64,000 nucleotides of DNA, taken from an uncultured Acetatifactor sp. GTDB taxonomy: Bacteria > Bacillota > Clostridia > Lachnospirales > Lachnospiraceae. Of this stretch, positions 27,010-35,111 are shown one piece after another. Position numbers and translations under genes: made by a program. Numbering within the stretch: the stretch's first letter is position 1; each line of letters opens with the position of its first letter. The notes below the pieces were generated by a model that was not told where the DNA came from, did no database searches, and saw only the letters and a list, made by a program, of their open reading frames with translations. The stretch covers positions 3,284 through 67,283 of the forward strand of contig CAJUCE010000027.1 in the NCBI GenBank assembly GCA_910584865.1. Direction: 5' to 3'.

Positions 27010-27453
27010 ATGAAAGTTAAGAGCAAGATTGTTGCCCGCTACGAGGACAAGGGTAGGCTGAAAGCCGTTGCCACCGTCTGTCTGGATGGAAAATTCCTGG
27101 TGACGGGGGTGCGCGTGGCAGACTGCCAGAAGGGGCTGACTGTGTTCATGCCCAGCCGGGAGATCCATGACGGGGAGTACCGGGATATCTGTTTTCCCAT
27201 CACTTCGGAGTTGTACAAGCAGATCAAGGACAGTGTGCTGGAGGCATATGCGAGGCCGGAGGATGACGACCCGGCTTATGGGGACAGCCCTGAAGCAGAA
27301 GAGAAAACGGCACAGACAGGAGAAACGGTGCAGGCGGATGCTGCGGTGGCAGCGGAAACGGGGATTCTGCCGGAGGATGGCAGGCTGGCAGGGAATCCGG
27401 GGAGCGGTGGGCAGCCGGAGGACACAGCACAGTCTGAACGGCAGAGCCAGTGA
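27010..27453 (+). CDS. SpoVG family protein
   Basis: A 147-residue protein. The first 85 residues match SpoVG: KVKSKIVARYEDKGRLKAVA, VCLDGKFLVTGVRV, KGLTVFMPSRE, and DICFPITSELYKQI. SpoVG proteins bind nucleic acids and regulate gene expression in Firmicutes. The remaining 60 residues form an acidic Glu/Asp/Ala/Gly-rich tail that chromosomal SpoVG lacks. AAAAAGGAGG precedes the ATG. Being inside the conjugation operon suggests an element-specific regulator of RNA or DNA; that is inference. Confidence 0.88.
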   Translation: MKVKSKIVARYEDKGRLKAVATVCLDGKFLVTGVRVADCQKGLTVFMPSREIHDGEYRDICFPITSELYKQIKDSVLEAYARPEDDDPAYGDSPEAEEKTAQTGETVQADAAVAAETGILPEDGRLAGNPGSGGQPEDTAQSERQSQ

Positions 27454-27510
27454 GCAGGCACAAAAAGATACCCGGCAGGAACCATTCTGCCGGGGGCGGG
27501 AGGTGATGGA

Positions 27511-28341
27511 TTGGAAGTAATCCTTGTGCTGCTGATCGTGGCAGTCTTAAACGGAGCGGTTGCATTTATTGACGAGATGCTCTCTGCGCTTGTTCCCATG
27601 ACCCTTCATGCAGACCAGTACATGACCGGGGCATATGGGGGCAGCATGGTGGATGTCCTGTTTGAGATCCTGCTGGGCTTCGGGGTGTCGCTGATCATCC
27701 TGAAATTCCTGAAAAAAGGATTTGAGTGCTATGTGATGTGGACGGACGGGGACCCGGACAGCGAGCCGGTGTACCTTGTGACCCGGTTTATCCAGGCGGT
27801 TGCCGTGGCGGTGTCTTTTCCGGTGCTGTACGGGTGGATGGCTAACATTACAACAGATCTGACTGACAAACTGCTGGCGGCCATTGGGGCATCCACAGAT
27901 TATGACTGGACAGCATGGGTTGACGCCGTATCTTCCGGGGGTATTGTAACTGCCATCTTCGGGCTTGTGTTTGTCATCAGCTATTTTCTGCTGTATTTCC
28001 AGTTCCTGATGCGTGGGCTGGAGATCATGATCCTGCGGATCGGCGTGCCGGTGGCCTGTGTGGGGCTTCTGGATAATGACAAGGGAGTGTTTAAAAGCTA
28101 CATGATGAAGTTTTTCCAGTCCGCTTTTTCCGTAGTGGTGCAGATCGCCCTCTGCAAGCTGGGGGTGGGCATGATGATGAACATGAGCGTATTCTGGGGG
28201 ATTGCCTGTATCGTGCTTGCCATTAAGACTCCCCGGTTCTTAAGCGAGTTCATGGTGCCGGCCGGCGGAGGCAGCGGCGTGGTGAACAATGTCTACCATT
28301 CCGTGCGTCTGGTGGGCATGGCAAAAAATCTCATAAAGTAA
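27511..28341 (+). CDS. VirB6/TrbL-like inner membrane channel protein
   Basis: A 276-residue polytopic membrane protein with about six hydrophobic segments, including LIVAVLNGAVAFI near the N-terminus and a cluster at 60-200. The final part contains MMNMSVFWGIACIVLAIKTP and a Gly-rich loop. This is the profile of VirB6/TrbL-like conjugal proteins of Firmicutes ICEs. The TTG start follows GGGAGGTGA. It would form part of the inner-membrane channel between the pilin-like and PrgI-like genes. Confidence 0.8.
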   Translation: MEVILVLLIVAVLNGAVAFIDEMLSALVPMTLHADQYMTGAYGGSMVDVLFEILLGFGVSLIILKFLKKGFECYVMWTDGDPDSEPVYLVTRFIQAVAVAVSFPVLYGWMANITTDLTDKLLAAIGASTDYDWTAWVDAVSSGGIVTAIFGLVFVISYFLLYFQFLMRGLEIMILRIGVPVACVGLLDNDKGVFKSYMMKFFQSAFSVVVQIALCKLGVGMMMNMSVFWGIACIVLAIKTPRFLSEFMVPAGGGSGVVNNVYHSVRLVGMAKNLIK

Positions 28342-28353
28342 GGTGGTGGCGGT

Positions 28354-28566
28354 ATGGTGACGATAGATGATATTTCCATGGCTGCCATCTCCCTTATCCG
28401 GCTGGGTGCGGTATTCCGGTTCATCTACTGCATGGTACGGCTGGAGGGTGCGGAGGAAGAGCAGATGCAGTACCGGAAGCGGGCAAAGAATACGGTGCTG
28501 TTCTATGTGTTTGCGGAATCCGTCTGGCAGATCAGGGAGATTGTATTTTTCTACTACGGAGCATAG
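28354..28566 (+). CDS. Small membrane protein of the conjugation operon
   Basis: A 70-residue protein with two short hydrophobic segments (MAAISLIRLGAVFRFIYCMV and TVLFYVFAESVWQIREIVFFY) around a polar loop. It starts 12 bases after the VirB6-like gene and precedes the PrgI-like gene. Small two-pass proteins in this position are typical of clostridial ICEs. Function unknown; probably a structural or assembly factor. Confidence 0.65.
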   Translation: MVTIDDISMAAISLIRLGAVFRFIYCMVRLEGAEEEQMQYRKRAKNTVLFYVFAESVWQIREIVFFYYGA

Positions 28567-28580
28567 GAGGAAAGCGGAAG

Positions 28581-28901
28581 ATGGAGCATGAGATCAGCCT
28601 GTATATCCCCACGGGGGTAAAGGCGCAGAATGAACTTTTTAACGGCTTTGGGAGGCGGGAGCTTCTGCAGAGCGCCGTGGGTTCCCTGCTGGGAGGGGCG
28701 GTGGCAGCCCTTTTGTGGCTGGTGTCCGGAAATGTGGCATTGACCGTTGTGGCGGCACTGACCGGGATCTTCGGCAGCGTGATGATGTGTACCAAAGACC
28801 AGAACAACCAGAGCGTGGTTGACCAGATCGGGAACATGGTGCGGTTTGGCCGGAGCCAGCAGATCTATCCCTACCGGATGCTGGACGAATGGGGAGAATG
28901 A
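28581..28901 (+). CDS. PrgI/VirB3-like protein
   Basis: A 106-residue protein with the PrgI family signature: SLYIPTGVKAQNELF at the N-terminus, two adjacent membrane helices (SAVGSLLGGAVAALLWLVSG and ALTVVAALTGIFGSVMMC), and QSVVDQIGNMVRFGRSQQIY at the end. PrgI proteins are the Gram-positive counterpart of VirB3 and partner with VirB4. Here the VirB4-like genes are 15 kb away, separated by the methyltransferase and Tad-like module. Confidence 0.85.
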   Translation: MEHEISLYIPTGVKAQNELFNGFGRRELLQSAVGSLLGGAVAALLWLVSGNVALTVVAALTGIFGSVMMCTKDQNNQSVVDQIGNMVRFGRSQQIYPYRMLDEWGE

Positions 28902-29001
28902 AGCTGTGGTAAGGCAGTAAAGTATACCGTCCAGGTACAACGGGATTTTTCTCGGAAGAATTATCTGGGCAATTAAAAACAGAGAACAGGAGGGCATATC
29001 T

Positions 29002-30642
29002 TTGACGTTTCTTGACCTTTTCGCCGGGATCGGAGGATTCCGCAGAGGTCTCGAAAGAAGCGGGCATGCCTGTGTGGGGCATGTCGAAATCGATAAATAC
29101 GCAAATAAAAGCTACATGGCAATGTACGGGCTGGAAACCTGTCCTTATGGGACAGGCGGCCCGGACGCGAACAGCTGCAGGATGTGCAGGCAGGAGGTGA
29201 GGGAGGACTGTGATGGGACAGGATGCGGAGAGAAATGTAAAGGCGAATGGTACGCAAAGGACATTAAGCAGCTCACAGCAGGAGAGGTTCCAAAAGCTGA
29301 GATCTGGACTTTCGGATTTCCTTGTACCGACATTAGTATCAGCGGCCGAATGGCTGGGCTCCATGGGGAGAGAAGCGGACTCTTTTTTGCGGTCACTGGT
29401 CTGCTCAAAAGCACGGCTCCCGAAGATAAGCCCCGATACCTTATCATTGAGAATGTTAAACATCTTGTGTCTAACGAGGGAGGCGGGGATTTTACCACCG
29501 TTCTCTTTGAGTTATGGGAGGCAGGGTATGACTGTGAATGGTGCGTTGTCAATTCCAAAGACCACGGCGTCCCCCAGCACAGGGAAAGAGTGTACCTTGT
29601 TGGATATCCTGGAGGAAGAGGTGGACGAAAAATATTTCCTCTCGGCGGAGCAAACCCTGCGCCTGTTAAAAGACTCCTGGACGGGAAACAGGGAAAGCGG
29701 GTCTACGACACCACAGGAACATCCATTACCCTGACGGCAAACGGCGGGGGATTTGCCGGGAGGACGGGATTGTATGCCGTGCCGGTAGACGGCGGAGAGG
29801 GCATCGCCGGGGAACAGGGGCGGAAAAGGACATTTATAGCCAGCGATACCGGGGCAAAAGACGGGACATTTTCGGCCGGTGATGTCAGGGAGCAGGCTGG
29901 CGCATTTACGGACAGTGATGCCAGTGGACAGAGTGAGATGTTTACGGCCAGAGAGGTCAAAGCGCAAAATCTTAATCCGGAGCAGATGGCTGACCATGCG
30001 AAGATGCCGCCCTGCACATCTTTCATTGACCTGAGCCGGGAGCCGAAGTTTACGGAACTTTCCCGCAGCGTCATGGCAAAACAGTATGCCGGGATCACCA
30101 ACCACAAGGGGGAGACTTCCGGCATTTTTATCTGTAAGGGACACCCGGAATGTGTGCGGGCGGTGATCACTCCCGACCGCATGGAGAAGCGGCAGAACGG
30201 GCGGCGGTTCAAGGAGCCGGGGGAACCCGGCTTTACTCTGACCTGCCAGGACCGGCATGGCATCCTTTTATGCTGTATGGAAGAGGGGCTTGCCATCCGG
30301 GAGGCGAAAAAGGACGGGTATACCAAAGCGGTGCATGGGGACGGAATCAACCTCTCCTATCCCAACAGCACCGTCAGCCGGGGACGGGTGGGGAAACAGT
30401 GCGCCCAGACACTGCTGACCGGCGGGAGCATGGGAGTCCTGCTGTGCTGCCGCATCCGCAGGCTGACCCCAAGGGAGTGCTGGCGGCTGCAGGCATTTGA
30501 GGACTTCCTGTTTGACCGGGCGGAGGCGGCGGGGATCAGCGATGCCCAGCTTTACAAACAGGCCGGGAATGCCGTCACGGTCAACGTGGTATATGAGATT
30601 GGCCTTAAACTGGCGGAAAGCGGGGTGGCGGATGAAGTTTAA
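29002..30642 (+). CDS. DNA cytosine-5 methyltransferase (Dcm-like) with unusual insertions
   Basis: A 546-residue C5 methyltransferase. Motif I is FLDLFAGIGGF (3-13), the catalytic loop is GFPCTDIS with Cys108, motif VI is ENV at 150-152, and motif VIII is QHRERVYLVG. The C-terminal region includes RRLTPRECWRLQAFEDF and AGNAVTVNVV. Two features are odd: six Cys in residues 47-79 that look like a zinc-binding insert, and four degenerate 12-residue repeats beginning T/A/M-F near 277-324. TTG start with AGGAGGG upstream. Probably protects element DNA from host restriction. Confidence 0.9.
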   Translation: MTFLDLFAGIGGFRRGLERSGHACVGHVEIDKYANKSYMAMYGLETCPYGTGGPDANSCRMCRQEVREDCDGTGCGEKCKGEWYAKDIKQLTAGEVPKAEIWTFGFPCTDISISGRMAGLHGERSGLFFAVTGLLKSTAPEDKPRYLIIENVKHLVSNEGGGDFTTVLFELWEAGYDCEWCVVNSKDHGVPQHRERVYLVGYPGGRGGRKIFPLGGANPAPVKRLLDGKQGKRVYDTTGTSITLTANGGGFAGRTGLYAVPVDGGEGIAGEQGRKRTFIASDTGAKDGTFSAGDVREQAGAFTDSDASGQSEMFTAREVKAQNLNPEQMADHAKMPPCTSFIDLSREPKFTELSRSVMAKQYAGITNHKGETSGIFICKGHPECVRAVITPDRMEKRQNGRRFKEPGEPGFTLTCQDRHGILLCCMEEGLAIREAKKDGYTKAVHGDGINLSYPNSTVSRGRVGKQCAQTLLTGGSMGVLLCCRIRRLTPRECWRLQAFEDFLFDRAEAAGISDAQLYKQAGNAVTVNVVYEIGLKLAESGVADEV

Positions 30643-31279
30643 CGTGCTGTATATCGACCCGCCGTGGGCTTACCAGGTTTATTCCAAAAAAGGGCGGGGG
30701 CGGAGTGCCGAGAACCATTACCGGACCATGCAGACAGAAGATATCTATGCACTGGATATCGGCGGGATTGCGGCCAGGGACTGTGCCTTGTTTTTATGGG
30801 TGACATTTCCCTGTCTGCTGCAGGGGCTGGAGGCTCTCCGGCGCTGGGGATTTACTTATAAGACACTGGGGTTCTGCTGGGTGAAGCGGTGCCGGAAGCA
30901 GACAGATAAATGGTTCTGGGGGCTGGGGTTCTGGACGAGGGCGAACCCGGAGCTGTGCCTGATCGCCGCCAGGGGGAACCCAAAACGGATGTCAAAGGCG
31001 GTACACTGCATCGTGGATACGCCGGTGGAGCGGCACAGCAAAAAGCCGGACGAGGTGCGCAGGCGGATTGAACTGCTGATGGGGGATGTCCCCCGTGCGG
31101 AACTGTTTGCCAGGGAGGCGCATCCCGGCTGGGTCTGTGTGGGGAATGAGATTGACGGCATGGATATCAGGGACGCCATCGAACAGCTGAAGGAGGTGCA
31201 GGATGGATTTTCAAAAACGGATGGATCTGCTGATGGAGCGGGCGGAGGAGGAATACGAAGAGCTGTTAAAGAACGCTGA
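30632..31279 (+). CDS. MT-A70 family adenine methyltransferase
   Basis: A 215-residue N6-adenine methyltransferase of the MT-A70/Ime4 class. The start is MKFNVLYIDPPWAYQV with the catalytic DPPW at residues 9-12; FLWVTFPCLLQGLEALRRWGF and ARGNPKRMSKAVHCI are further conserved blocks. It begins inside the end of the C5 methyltransferase and its last 25 codons overlap the following gene. Two methyltransferases in series suggest stacked protection against restriction. Confidence 0.88.
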   Translation: MKFNVLYIDPPWAYQVYSKKGRGRSAENHYRTMQTEDIYALDIGGIAARDCALFLWVTFPCLLQGLEALRRWGFTYKTLGFCWVKRCRKQTDKWFWGLGFWTRANPELCLIAARGNPKRMSKAVHCIVDTPVERHSKKPDEVRRRIELLMGDVPRAELFAREAHPGWVCVGNEIDGMDIRDAIEQLKEVQDGFSKTDGSADGAGGGGIRRAVKER

Positions 31280-31697
31280 TTTTTCTGATAAAAACCTGCT
31301 GAAAGAAGCAAGGCGGATTGCGGCTATGGACATGATATACCGGAACCTGGAAGGATTCCTGGCTGGAAGCCCTACAGATGTGGAGGCCATGCTGTTTTAT
31401 GACCGGCCGCTGGAGGCATTCTATGACAGCCTGCAGGAGCAGGACTTGCTGCTGCTAAACGGAGTGGTAGAGGCGCTGAACGGATTCCTGACGGATACCA
31501 GAAGGCATATTTATGAAGTCTGGATACAGGGGGAGCCTGCATCGGTGGAAGAGATACAGAAGGCGCGGGAGTTTTTTGACATGGAGCAGGAGATTGGGAA
31601 AGAGGCAGAGAAGGAAGAGTGGGAGATCGTAGACGGAGGACGGGAGAATCTGGCAGGGTATGGGGGCGGAAGGGAGGAAGATGGACTGGAACGCTGA
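31203..31697 (+). CDS. Hypothetical ICE protein with LER tail
   Basis: Encodes 164 residues, helical and acidic. AAGGAGGTGCAGG precedes the ATG, so the overlap of 77 nt with the MT-A70 gene is genuine. The stretch FYDRPLEAFYDSLQEQDLLLLNGVVEALNGF resembles small ICE domains such as DUF3848, but I cannot name it with confidence. The terminus is GREEDGLER. The last codons overlap the prepilin peptidase start. Function unknown. Confidence 0.7.
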   Translation: MDFQKRMDLLMERAEEEYEELLKNADFSDKNLLKEARRIAAMDMIYRNLEGFLAGSPTDVEAMLFYDRPLEAFYDSLQEQDLLLLNGVVEALNGFLTDTRRHIYEVWIQGEPASVEEIQKAREFFDMEQEIGKEAEKEEWEIVDGGRENLAGYGGGREEDGLER

Positions 31698-32277
31698 TAC
31701 ATGGAACCTGTTTCTTACCTGGACGATGTTTTCCCTGTTTGCCGGACTGCTGTGTGATATGGCAATGCGCTGGTATCTGAAAGAAACGGAAGAACTGCAT
31801 ATGACGGCGGGTATCAGTATGGCGGTGACAGCTGTAATGACAGGTATCCACGGATTTACTCCGGCTGCGCTGCGCTGTGTCCTGCTGTGCTATGTTCTGG
31901 TACTGGCGGGGGCGGCGGATATTGCCACCCATGAGATACCGGATGCCTTCCATCTGCTGATTGCCATGGCGGGACTGATTGGATTTCAGCCGGTTCCTGC
32001 GCTGTTGGGATTTTTGGTGGTTCCGCTGCCGTTTTTGATTGCGGCGCTGAAAACCGGGAAGATCGGAGGCGGGGATGTGAAGCTGATGGCGGCCAGCGGC
32101 TTTGCCCTGGGGGTGTCCGGCGGCTTCTGGATGATGTTCTGGGGGCTTTTGATGGCTCTTTTGTGGAACGCATCCATGTGCAAAGGAAGAGAGGACACTT
32201 CCCTGGGAAAGGGCAGCCTTCCGCTGGCCCCCTTTCTGGCGTTTGGCTGTTTTGTGGTATTGCTGCCTGTTTCATAG
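31681..32277 (+). CDS. Type IV prepilin peptidase (A24, CpaA/TadV-like)
   Basis: A 198-residue polytopic membrane aspartyl protease expected to cleave pilin-like precursors. The two catalytic Asp motifs are ADIATHEIPDAFH with Asp80, and GGGDVKLMA with Asp132. About six membrane helices. GAGGGAGGAAG lies upstream of the ATG inside the previous gene. It begins the Tad-like pilus module and is the obvious processing enzyme for the DUF4320 and TadG-like proteins. Confidence 0.9.
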   Translation: MDWNADTWNLFLTWTMFSLFAGLLCDMAMRWYLKETEELHMTAGISMAVTAVMTGIHGFTPAALRCVLLCYVLVLAGAADIATHEIPDAFHLLIAMAGLIGFQPVPALLGFLVVPLPFLIAALKTGKIGGGDVKLMAASGFALGVSGGFWMMFWGLLMALLWNASMCKGREDTSLGKGSLPLAPFLAFGCFVVLLPVS

Positions 32278-32340
32278 AAAAACTCCGAATGGAATTTCTG
32301 GTGTAAGAAGCGAAAACTGGAACAGAAAAGAGAACCAATA

Positions 32341-32384
32341 ACGCTCCTGATCCTGTCAATATAAGCTGGCAGTTTCAGGAGCGT
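32341..32384 (+). other. Ten-base-pair stem-loop before cpaB
   Basis: ACGCTCCTGA pairs exactly with TCAGGAGCGT around a 24-base loop; there is no T tract. It lies 30 bases upstream of the cpaB-like start, so attenuation or transcript processing is more likely than termination. Confidence 0.45.
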
Positions 32385-32413
32385 ATCAAAGTTGATTGGA
32401 GGATAAAAACGAA

Positions 32414-33337
32414 ATGAAAAATCTATTAAAAAACAGGATTGTGGTGGGACTGGTCTGTATTATTGTGGCCCTTGCCATCTGCTTTGGGCTGACGCCCATG
32501 TTCAATGATGCCCTGACTTCCACGGTGGAGATTGTCCGGGTGAACGCAGAGATTAAGGAAGGAGACCAGATCACGGCAAAGATGGTGACGAGCGTGGAGG
32601 TGGGCGGCTATAACCTGCCCTCTAACGTAGTGTACCGGATGGAGGATGTTGTGGGCAGGTATGCCAACACTGACCTTTACAAAGGGGACTATATCCTTGC
32701 CGGTAAGCTGTCAGACACACCGCAGCTGAAAAATGAGTATCTTACCGGTTTGGACGGAACGAACCGCGCCATGTCCATCACCATCAAGAGCTTTGCGGCG
32801 GGGCTGTCCGGCAAGCTGGAACGGGGGGATATTGTTTCTCTGATCGCCAGTGACGTGGGGGATCTGCGGGAAACACTTATCCCAGCGGAACTGCAGTATG
32901 TGGAGATTATCGCCACAACCCTGAGTGATGGAACGGACAGTGACATGCAGGAAGAAGAGGACGATGCAGGACTGGCATCTACCATTACTGTTCTTGTGAC
33001 TCCAGAGCAGGCAAGGCTCCTTGCGGAACTGGAACAGGAGGGGAGTATCCATGCGGCTCTGGTGTATCGTGGAAACCGTGAGAACGCAGGGAAGTTCCTG
33101 GAAGAACAGGCCAGAGTGCTGGAGGAACTGTATACGGAAGAGGCGGAGGAAACAGAGGGAGAGGAAGGCGCAGAAGGAGAAAATCCTGCGGATAATGAAA
33201 ACAGCGGGGAAGAAGATGGCGGGGAAAGCGGTTCCGGAAATGGGGAAGAGAAACCGGCCGGGGCAGAGACGGAGAAAACAGGACAGTCAGAAGCAGCCGG
33301 AAGTGACAGGGCTGATGATGCGGGAAGTCAGGAATAA
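32414..33337 (+). CDS. cpaB: CpaB-like Flp pilus assembly protein (SAF domain)
   Basis: A 307-residue protein with one N-terminal membrane helix (VVGLVCIIVALAICFGL), a SAF-like segment (VNAEIKEGDQITAKMVTSVEV), and an RCP/CpaB domain (IKSFAAGLSGKLERGDIVSL). The last 80 residues are extremely Glu/Gly-rich. In Tad systems CpaB acts in filament secretion or periplasmic assembly; here, in a monoderm, it would face the outside of the membrane. GGAGG lies about 11 bases before the ATG. It follows the peptidase and precedes the TadZ-like ATPase. Confidence 0.83.
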   Translation: MKNLLKNRIVVGLVCIIVALAICFGLTPMFNDALTSTVEIVRVNAEIKEGDQITAKMVTSVEVGGYNLPSNVVYRMEDVVGRYANTDLYKGDYILAGKLSDTPQLKNEYLTGLDGTNRAMSITIKSFAAGLSGKLERGDIVSLIASDVGDLRETLIPAELQYVEIIATTLSDGTDSDMQEEEDDAGLASTITVLVTPEQARLLAELEQEGSIHAALVYRGNRENAGKFLEEQARVLEELYTEEAEETEGEEGAEGENPADNENSGEEDGGESGSGNGEEKPAGAETEKTGQSEAAGSDRADDAGSQE

Positions 33338-33401
33338 GGAGGCAGGAAAGATTGAAGATATTGACTGATATGCGTACTGAAACGGATAAGGGGGTATCCA
33401 T

Positions 33402-34307
33402 ATGGAACGGGATAAAATGCTGACCATCATGGGGAGCCCGGGGAGCGGAAAGACCACTACCGCCGTGAAGCTGGCCCGCACCCTTGCTGCCAGGAGAAAG
33501 AACGTGATCCTGGTTTTGTGCGACCCGTTCACGCCTGTGATCCCTGCGCTGCTCCCGGCGGGGACGGAGCATGACACTTCCCTTGGATTCCTTCTGACAG
33601 CGCCGGGGCTGACACAGGGCAGCATCCTGAATGCCTGCATTCCGGCACCGGGAAGCGAATACATCAGCCTGCTGGGGTATAAGACAGGGGAAAGCCTGAT
33701 GAACTATCCCAAGGTGACACGGGACAGGGCGCTGGAACTGTTTGTGTCCCTGCGGTATCTGGCGGATTATGTCATTATAGACAGCACCACTATCTTTGAA
33801 GCAGATCCGGCATCCTTTGTGGCCATTGAGACGGCGGACAGGGTGCTGAAGATGGGAACGGCTAACTTAAAAGGCATCTCCTGGTTCCAGACCCATTCCC
33901 CCATGCTGGCAGACAGCCGCTACCGGAAAGACAGGCAGGTAACAGCAATGGGGAACCTGAAAGTGGGGCAGGACTGGGAATCCGTCTCCGGACAGTACGG
34001 GGGAGTGGACTACATGCTGCCATACATAGCGGAACTGGAACAGCAGGACAATGAGATGGCGCTGTTTGAGCCAATGTTTTCCCAGGAAAGCACCGTATAT
34101 CAGGCGGAAATTAACCGGATTCTGCTGGATGTGTTTGACTTCCAGGTGGCGCCGGCCCGCCAGACGGGAAAGAGGATGGCGGATGTGAAGAGAGCCGTAC
34201 CGGACAGGACGGAGGCGGCATCCATGGCGGGAAAAGAAAGGCACAGGGAGAAGAGCGGAAAAGGAGGTTTTAAAGTGCCGTTTGCAAAGAACCGGGGTGA
34301 GTTTTGA
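33402..34307 (+). CDS. TadZ/CpaE-like P-loop ATPase
   Basis: A 301-residue MinD-type ATPase. The P-loop GSPGSGKTT is at residues 11-19, and TEHDTSLGFLL plus LADYVIIDSTTIFE cover later nucleotide-binding parts. TadZ/CpaE proteins position Tad pilus machinery at a cellular site. The tail is basic and ends KNRGEF. AGGGGG precedes the ATG. The gene lies between CpaB and a DNA methyltransferase that interrupts the Tad-like gene order. Confidence 0.78.
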   Translation: MERDKMLTIMGSPGSGKTTTAVKLARTLAARRKNVILVLCDPFTPVIPALLPAGTEHDTSLGFLLTAPGLTQGSILNACIPAPGSEYISLLGYKTGESLMNYPKVTRDRALELFVSLRYLADYVIIDSTTIFEADPASFVAIETADRVLKMGTANLKGISWFQTHSPMLADSRYRKDRQVTAMGNLKVGQDWESVSGQYGGVDYMLPYIAELEQQDNEMALFEPMFSQESTVYQAEINRILLDVFDFQVAPARQTGKRMADVKRAVPDRTEAASMAGKERHREKSGKGGFKVPFAKNRGEF

Positions 34308-34349
34308 TGCAGGAGATGCAAAGGGATCATTGTCTGATGGAGAAAAGGA

Positions 34350-35111
34350 ATGGAGATAAAAAGAAATCAGGTTTACGAAGCGGACTGTATGGAAGTTTTG
34401 AGAAGCCTTCCGGATGCAGGTATAGATTTGGTCATTGCAGATCCGCCGTATTTCCGCATGAAGGGCGGGTTTGACTTTGTGTTCCGGACAGAATCGGAAT
34501 ACCTGGGATGGTGCATGGAGTGGGTATCGGAGTGTTACAGGGTGCTGAAACCCACCGGTGCCTTTTACTGCTGGGGGAGCTGTCAGCTGCTTGATAAACT
34601 TTCCGTATTTATCTTAGGACAGTTTGGCTGGATTAAGAGGAACCTGATCGTCTGGAATTATGCCACGGGACGGCCGGGAAAGTCCGCTTACCGGCATGAG
34701 AGTGAATTCCTCTGGTTTTACAGCAATCCCTTACATGAAATCAGGCATGACAGCATCCGTATCCCTTATCATGCCGGGGGAGAAAAAGACAAGCGGAAAA
34801 ATCCGAAAGGGAAAACCTGCGGGGATGTCTGGGAATGCTCAAGGGTGAAGCCGAATTACCGGGAAGCCACCGGGCATCCGACACAAAAACCGGAAAAGCT
34901 GTCGGAGAGGATCGTGCTGGCCAGCAGTTCCCCCGGGGATCTGGTACTGATACCCTTTGCCGGTTCAGGCACGGAAATCATTTCCTGCATGAAGAACCGG
35001 AGGGATTTTATTGCGGCAGAGACCAACCCTGTTTATATCAGGGAGATGATTCTGCCACGGATGGAGAAAGTAAAAAATGAAAGGGGGAACCTGATTGCAG
35101 GAAACATTTGA
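34350..35111 (+). CDS. Site-specific DNA methyltransferase (amino-methylating)
   Basis: A 253-residue DNA methyltransferase. The catalytic motif DPPY is at about residues 31-34 and the AdoMet-binding motif FAGSGTE comes near the C-terminus, the order of the beta class. TGHPTQKPEKL and ERIVLASSSPGD are conserved. Target base (N6-adenine or N4-cytosine) cannot be decided. It overlaps the following CpaF gene by 17 nt, so it is cotranslated with pilus genes. It is the fourth methyltransferase domain in the element. Confidence 0.87.
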   Translation: MEIKRNQVYEADCMEVLRSLPDAGIDLVIADPPYFRMKGGFDFVFRTESEYLGWCMEWVSECYRVLKPTGAFYCWGSCQLLDKLSVFILGQFGWIKRNLIVWNYATGRPGKSAYRHESEFLWFYSNPLHEIRHDSIRIPYHAGGEKDKRKNPKGKTCGDVWECSRVKPNYREATGHPTQKPEKLSERIVLASSSPGDLVLIPFAGSGTEIISCMKNRRDFIAAETNPVYIREMILPRMEKVKNERGNLIAGNI

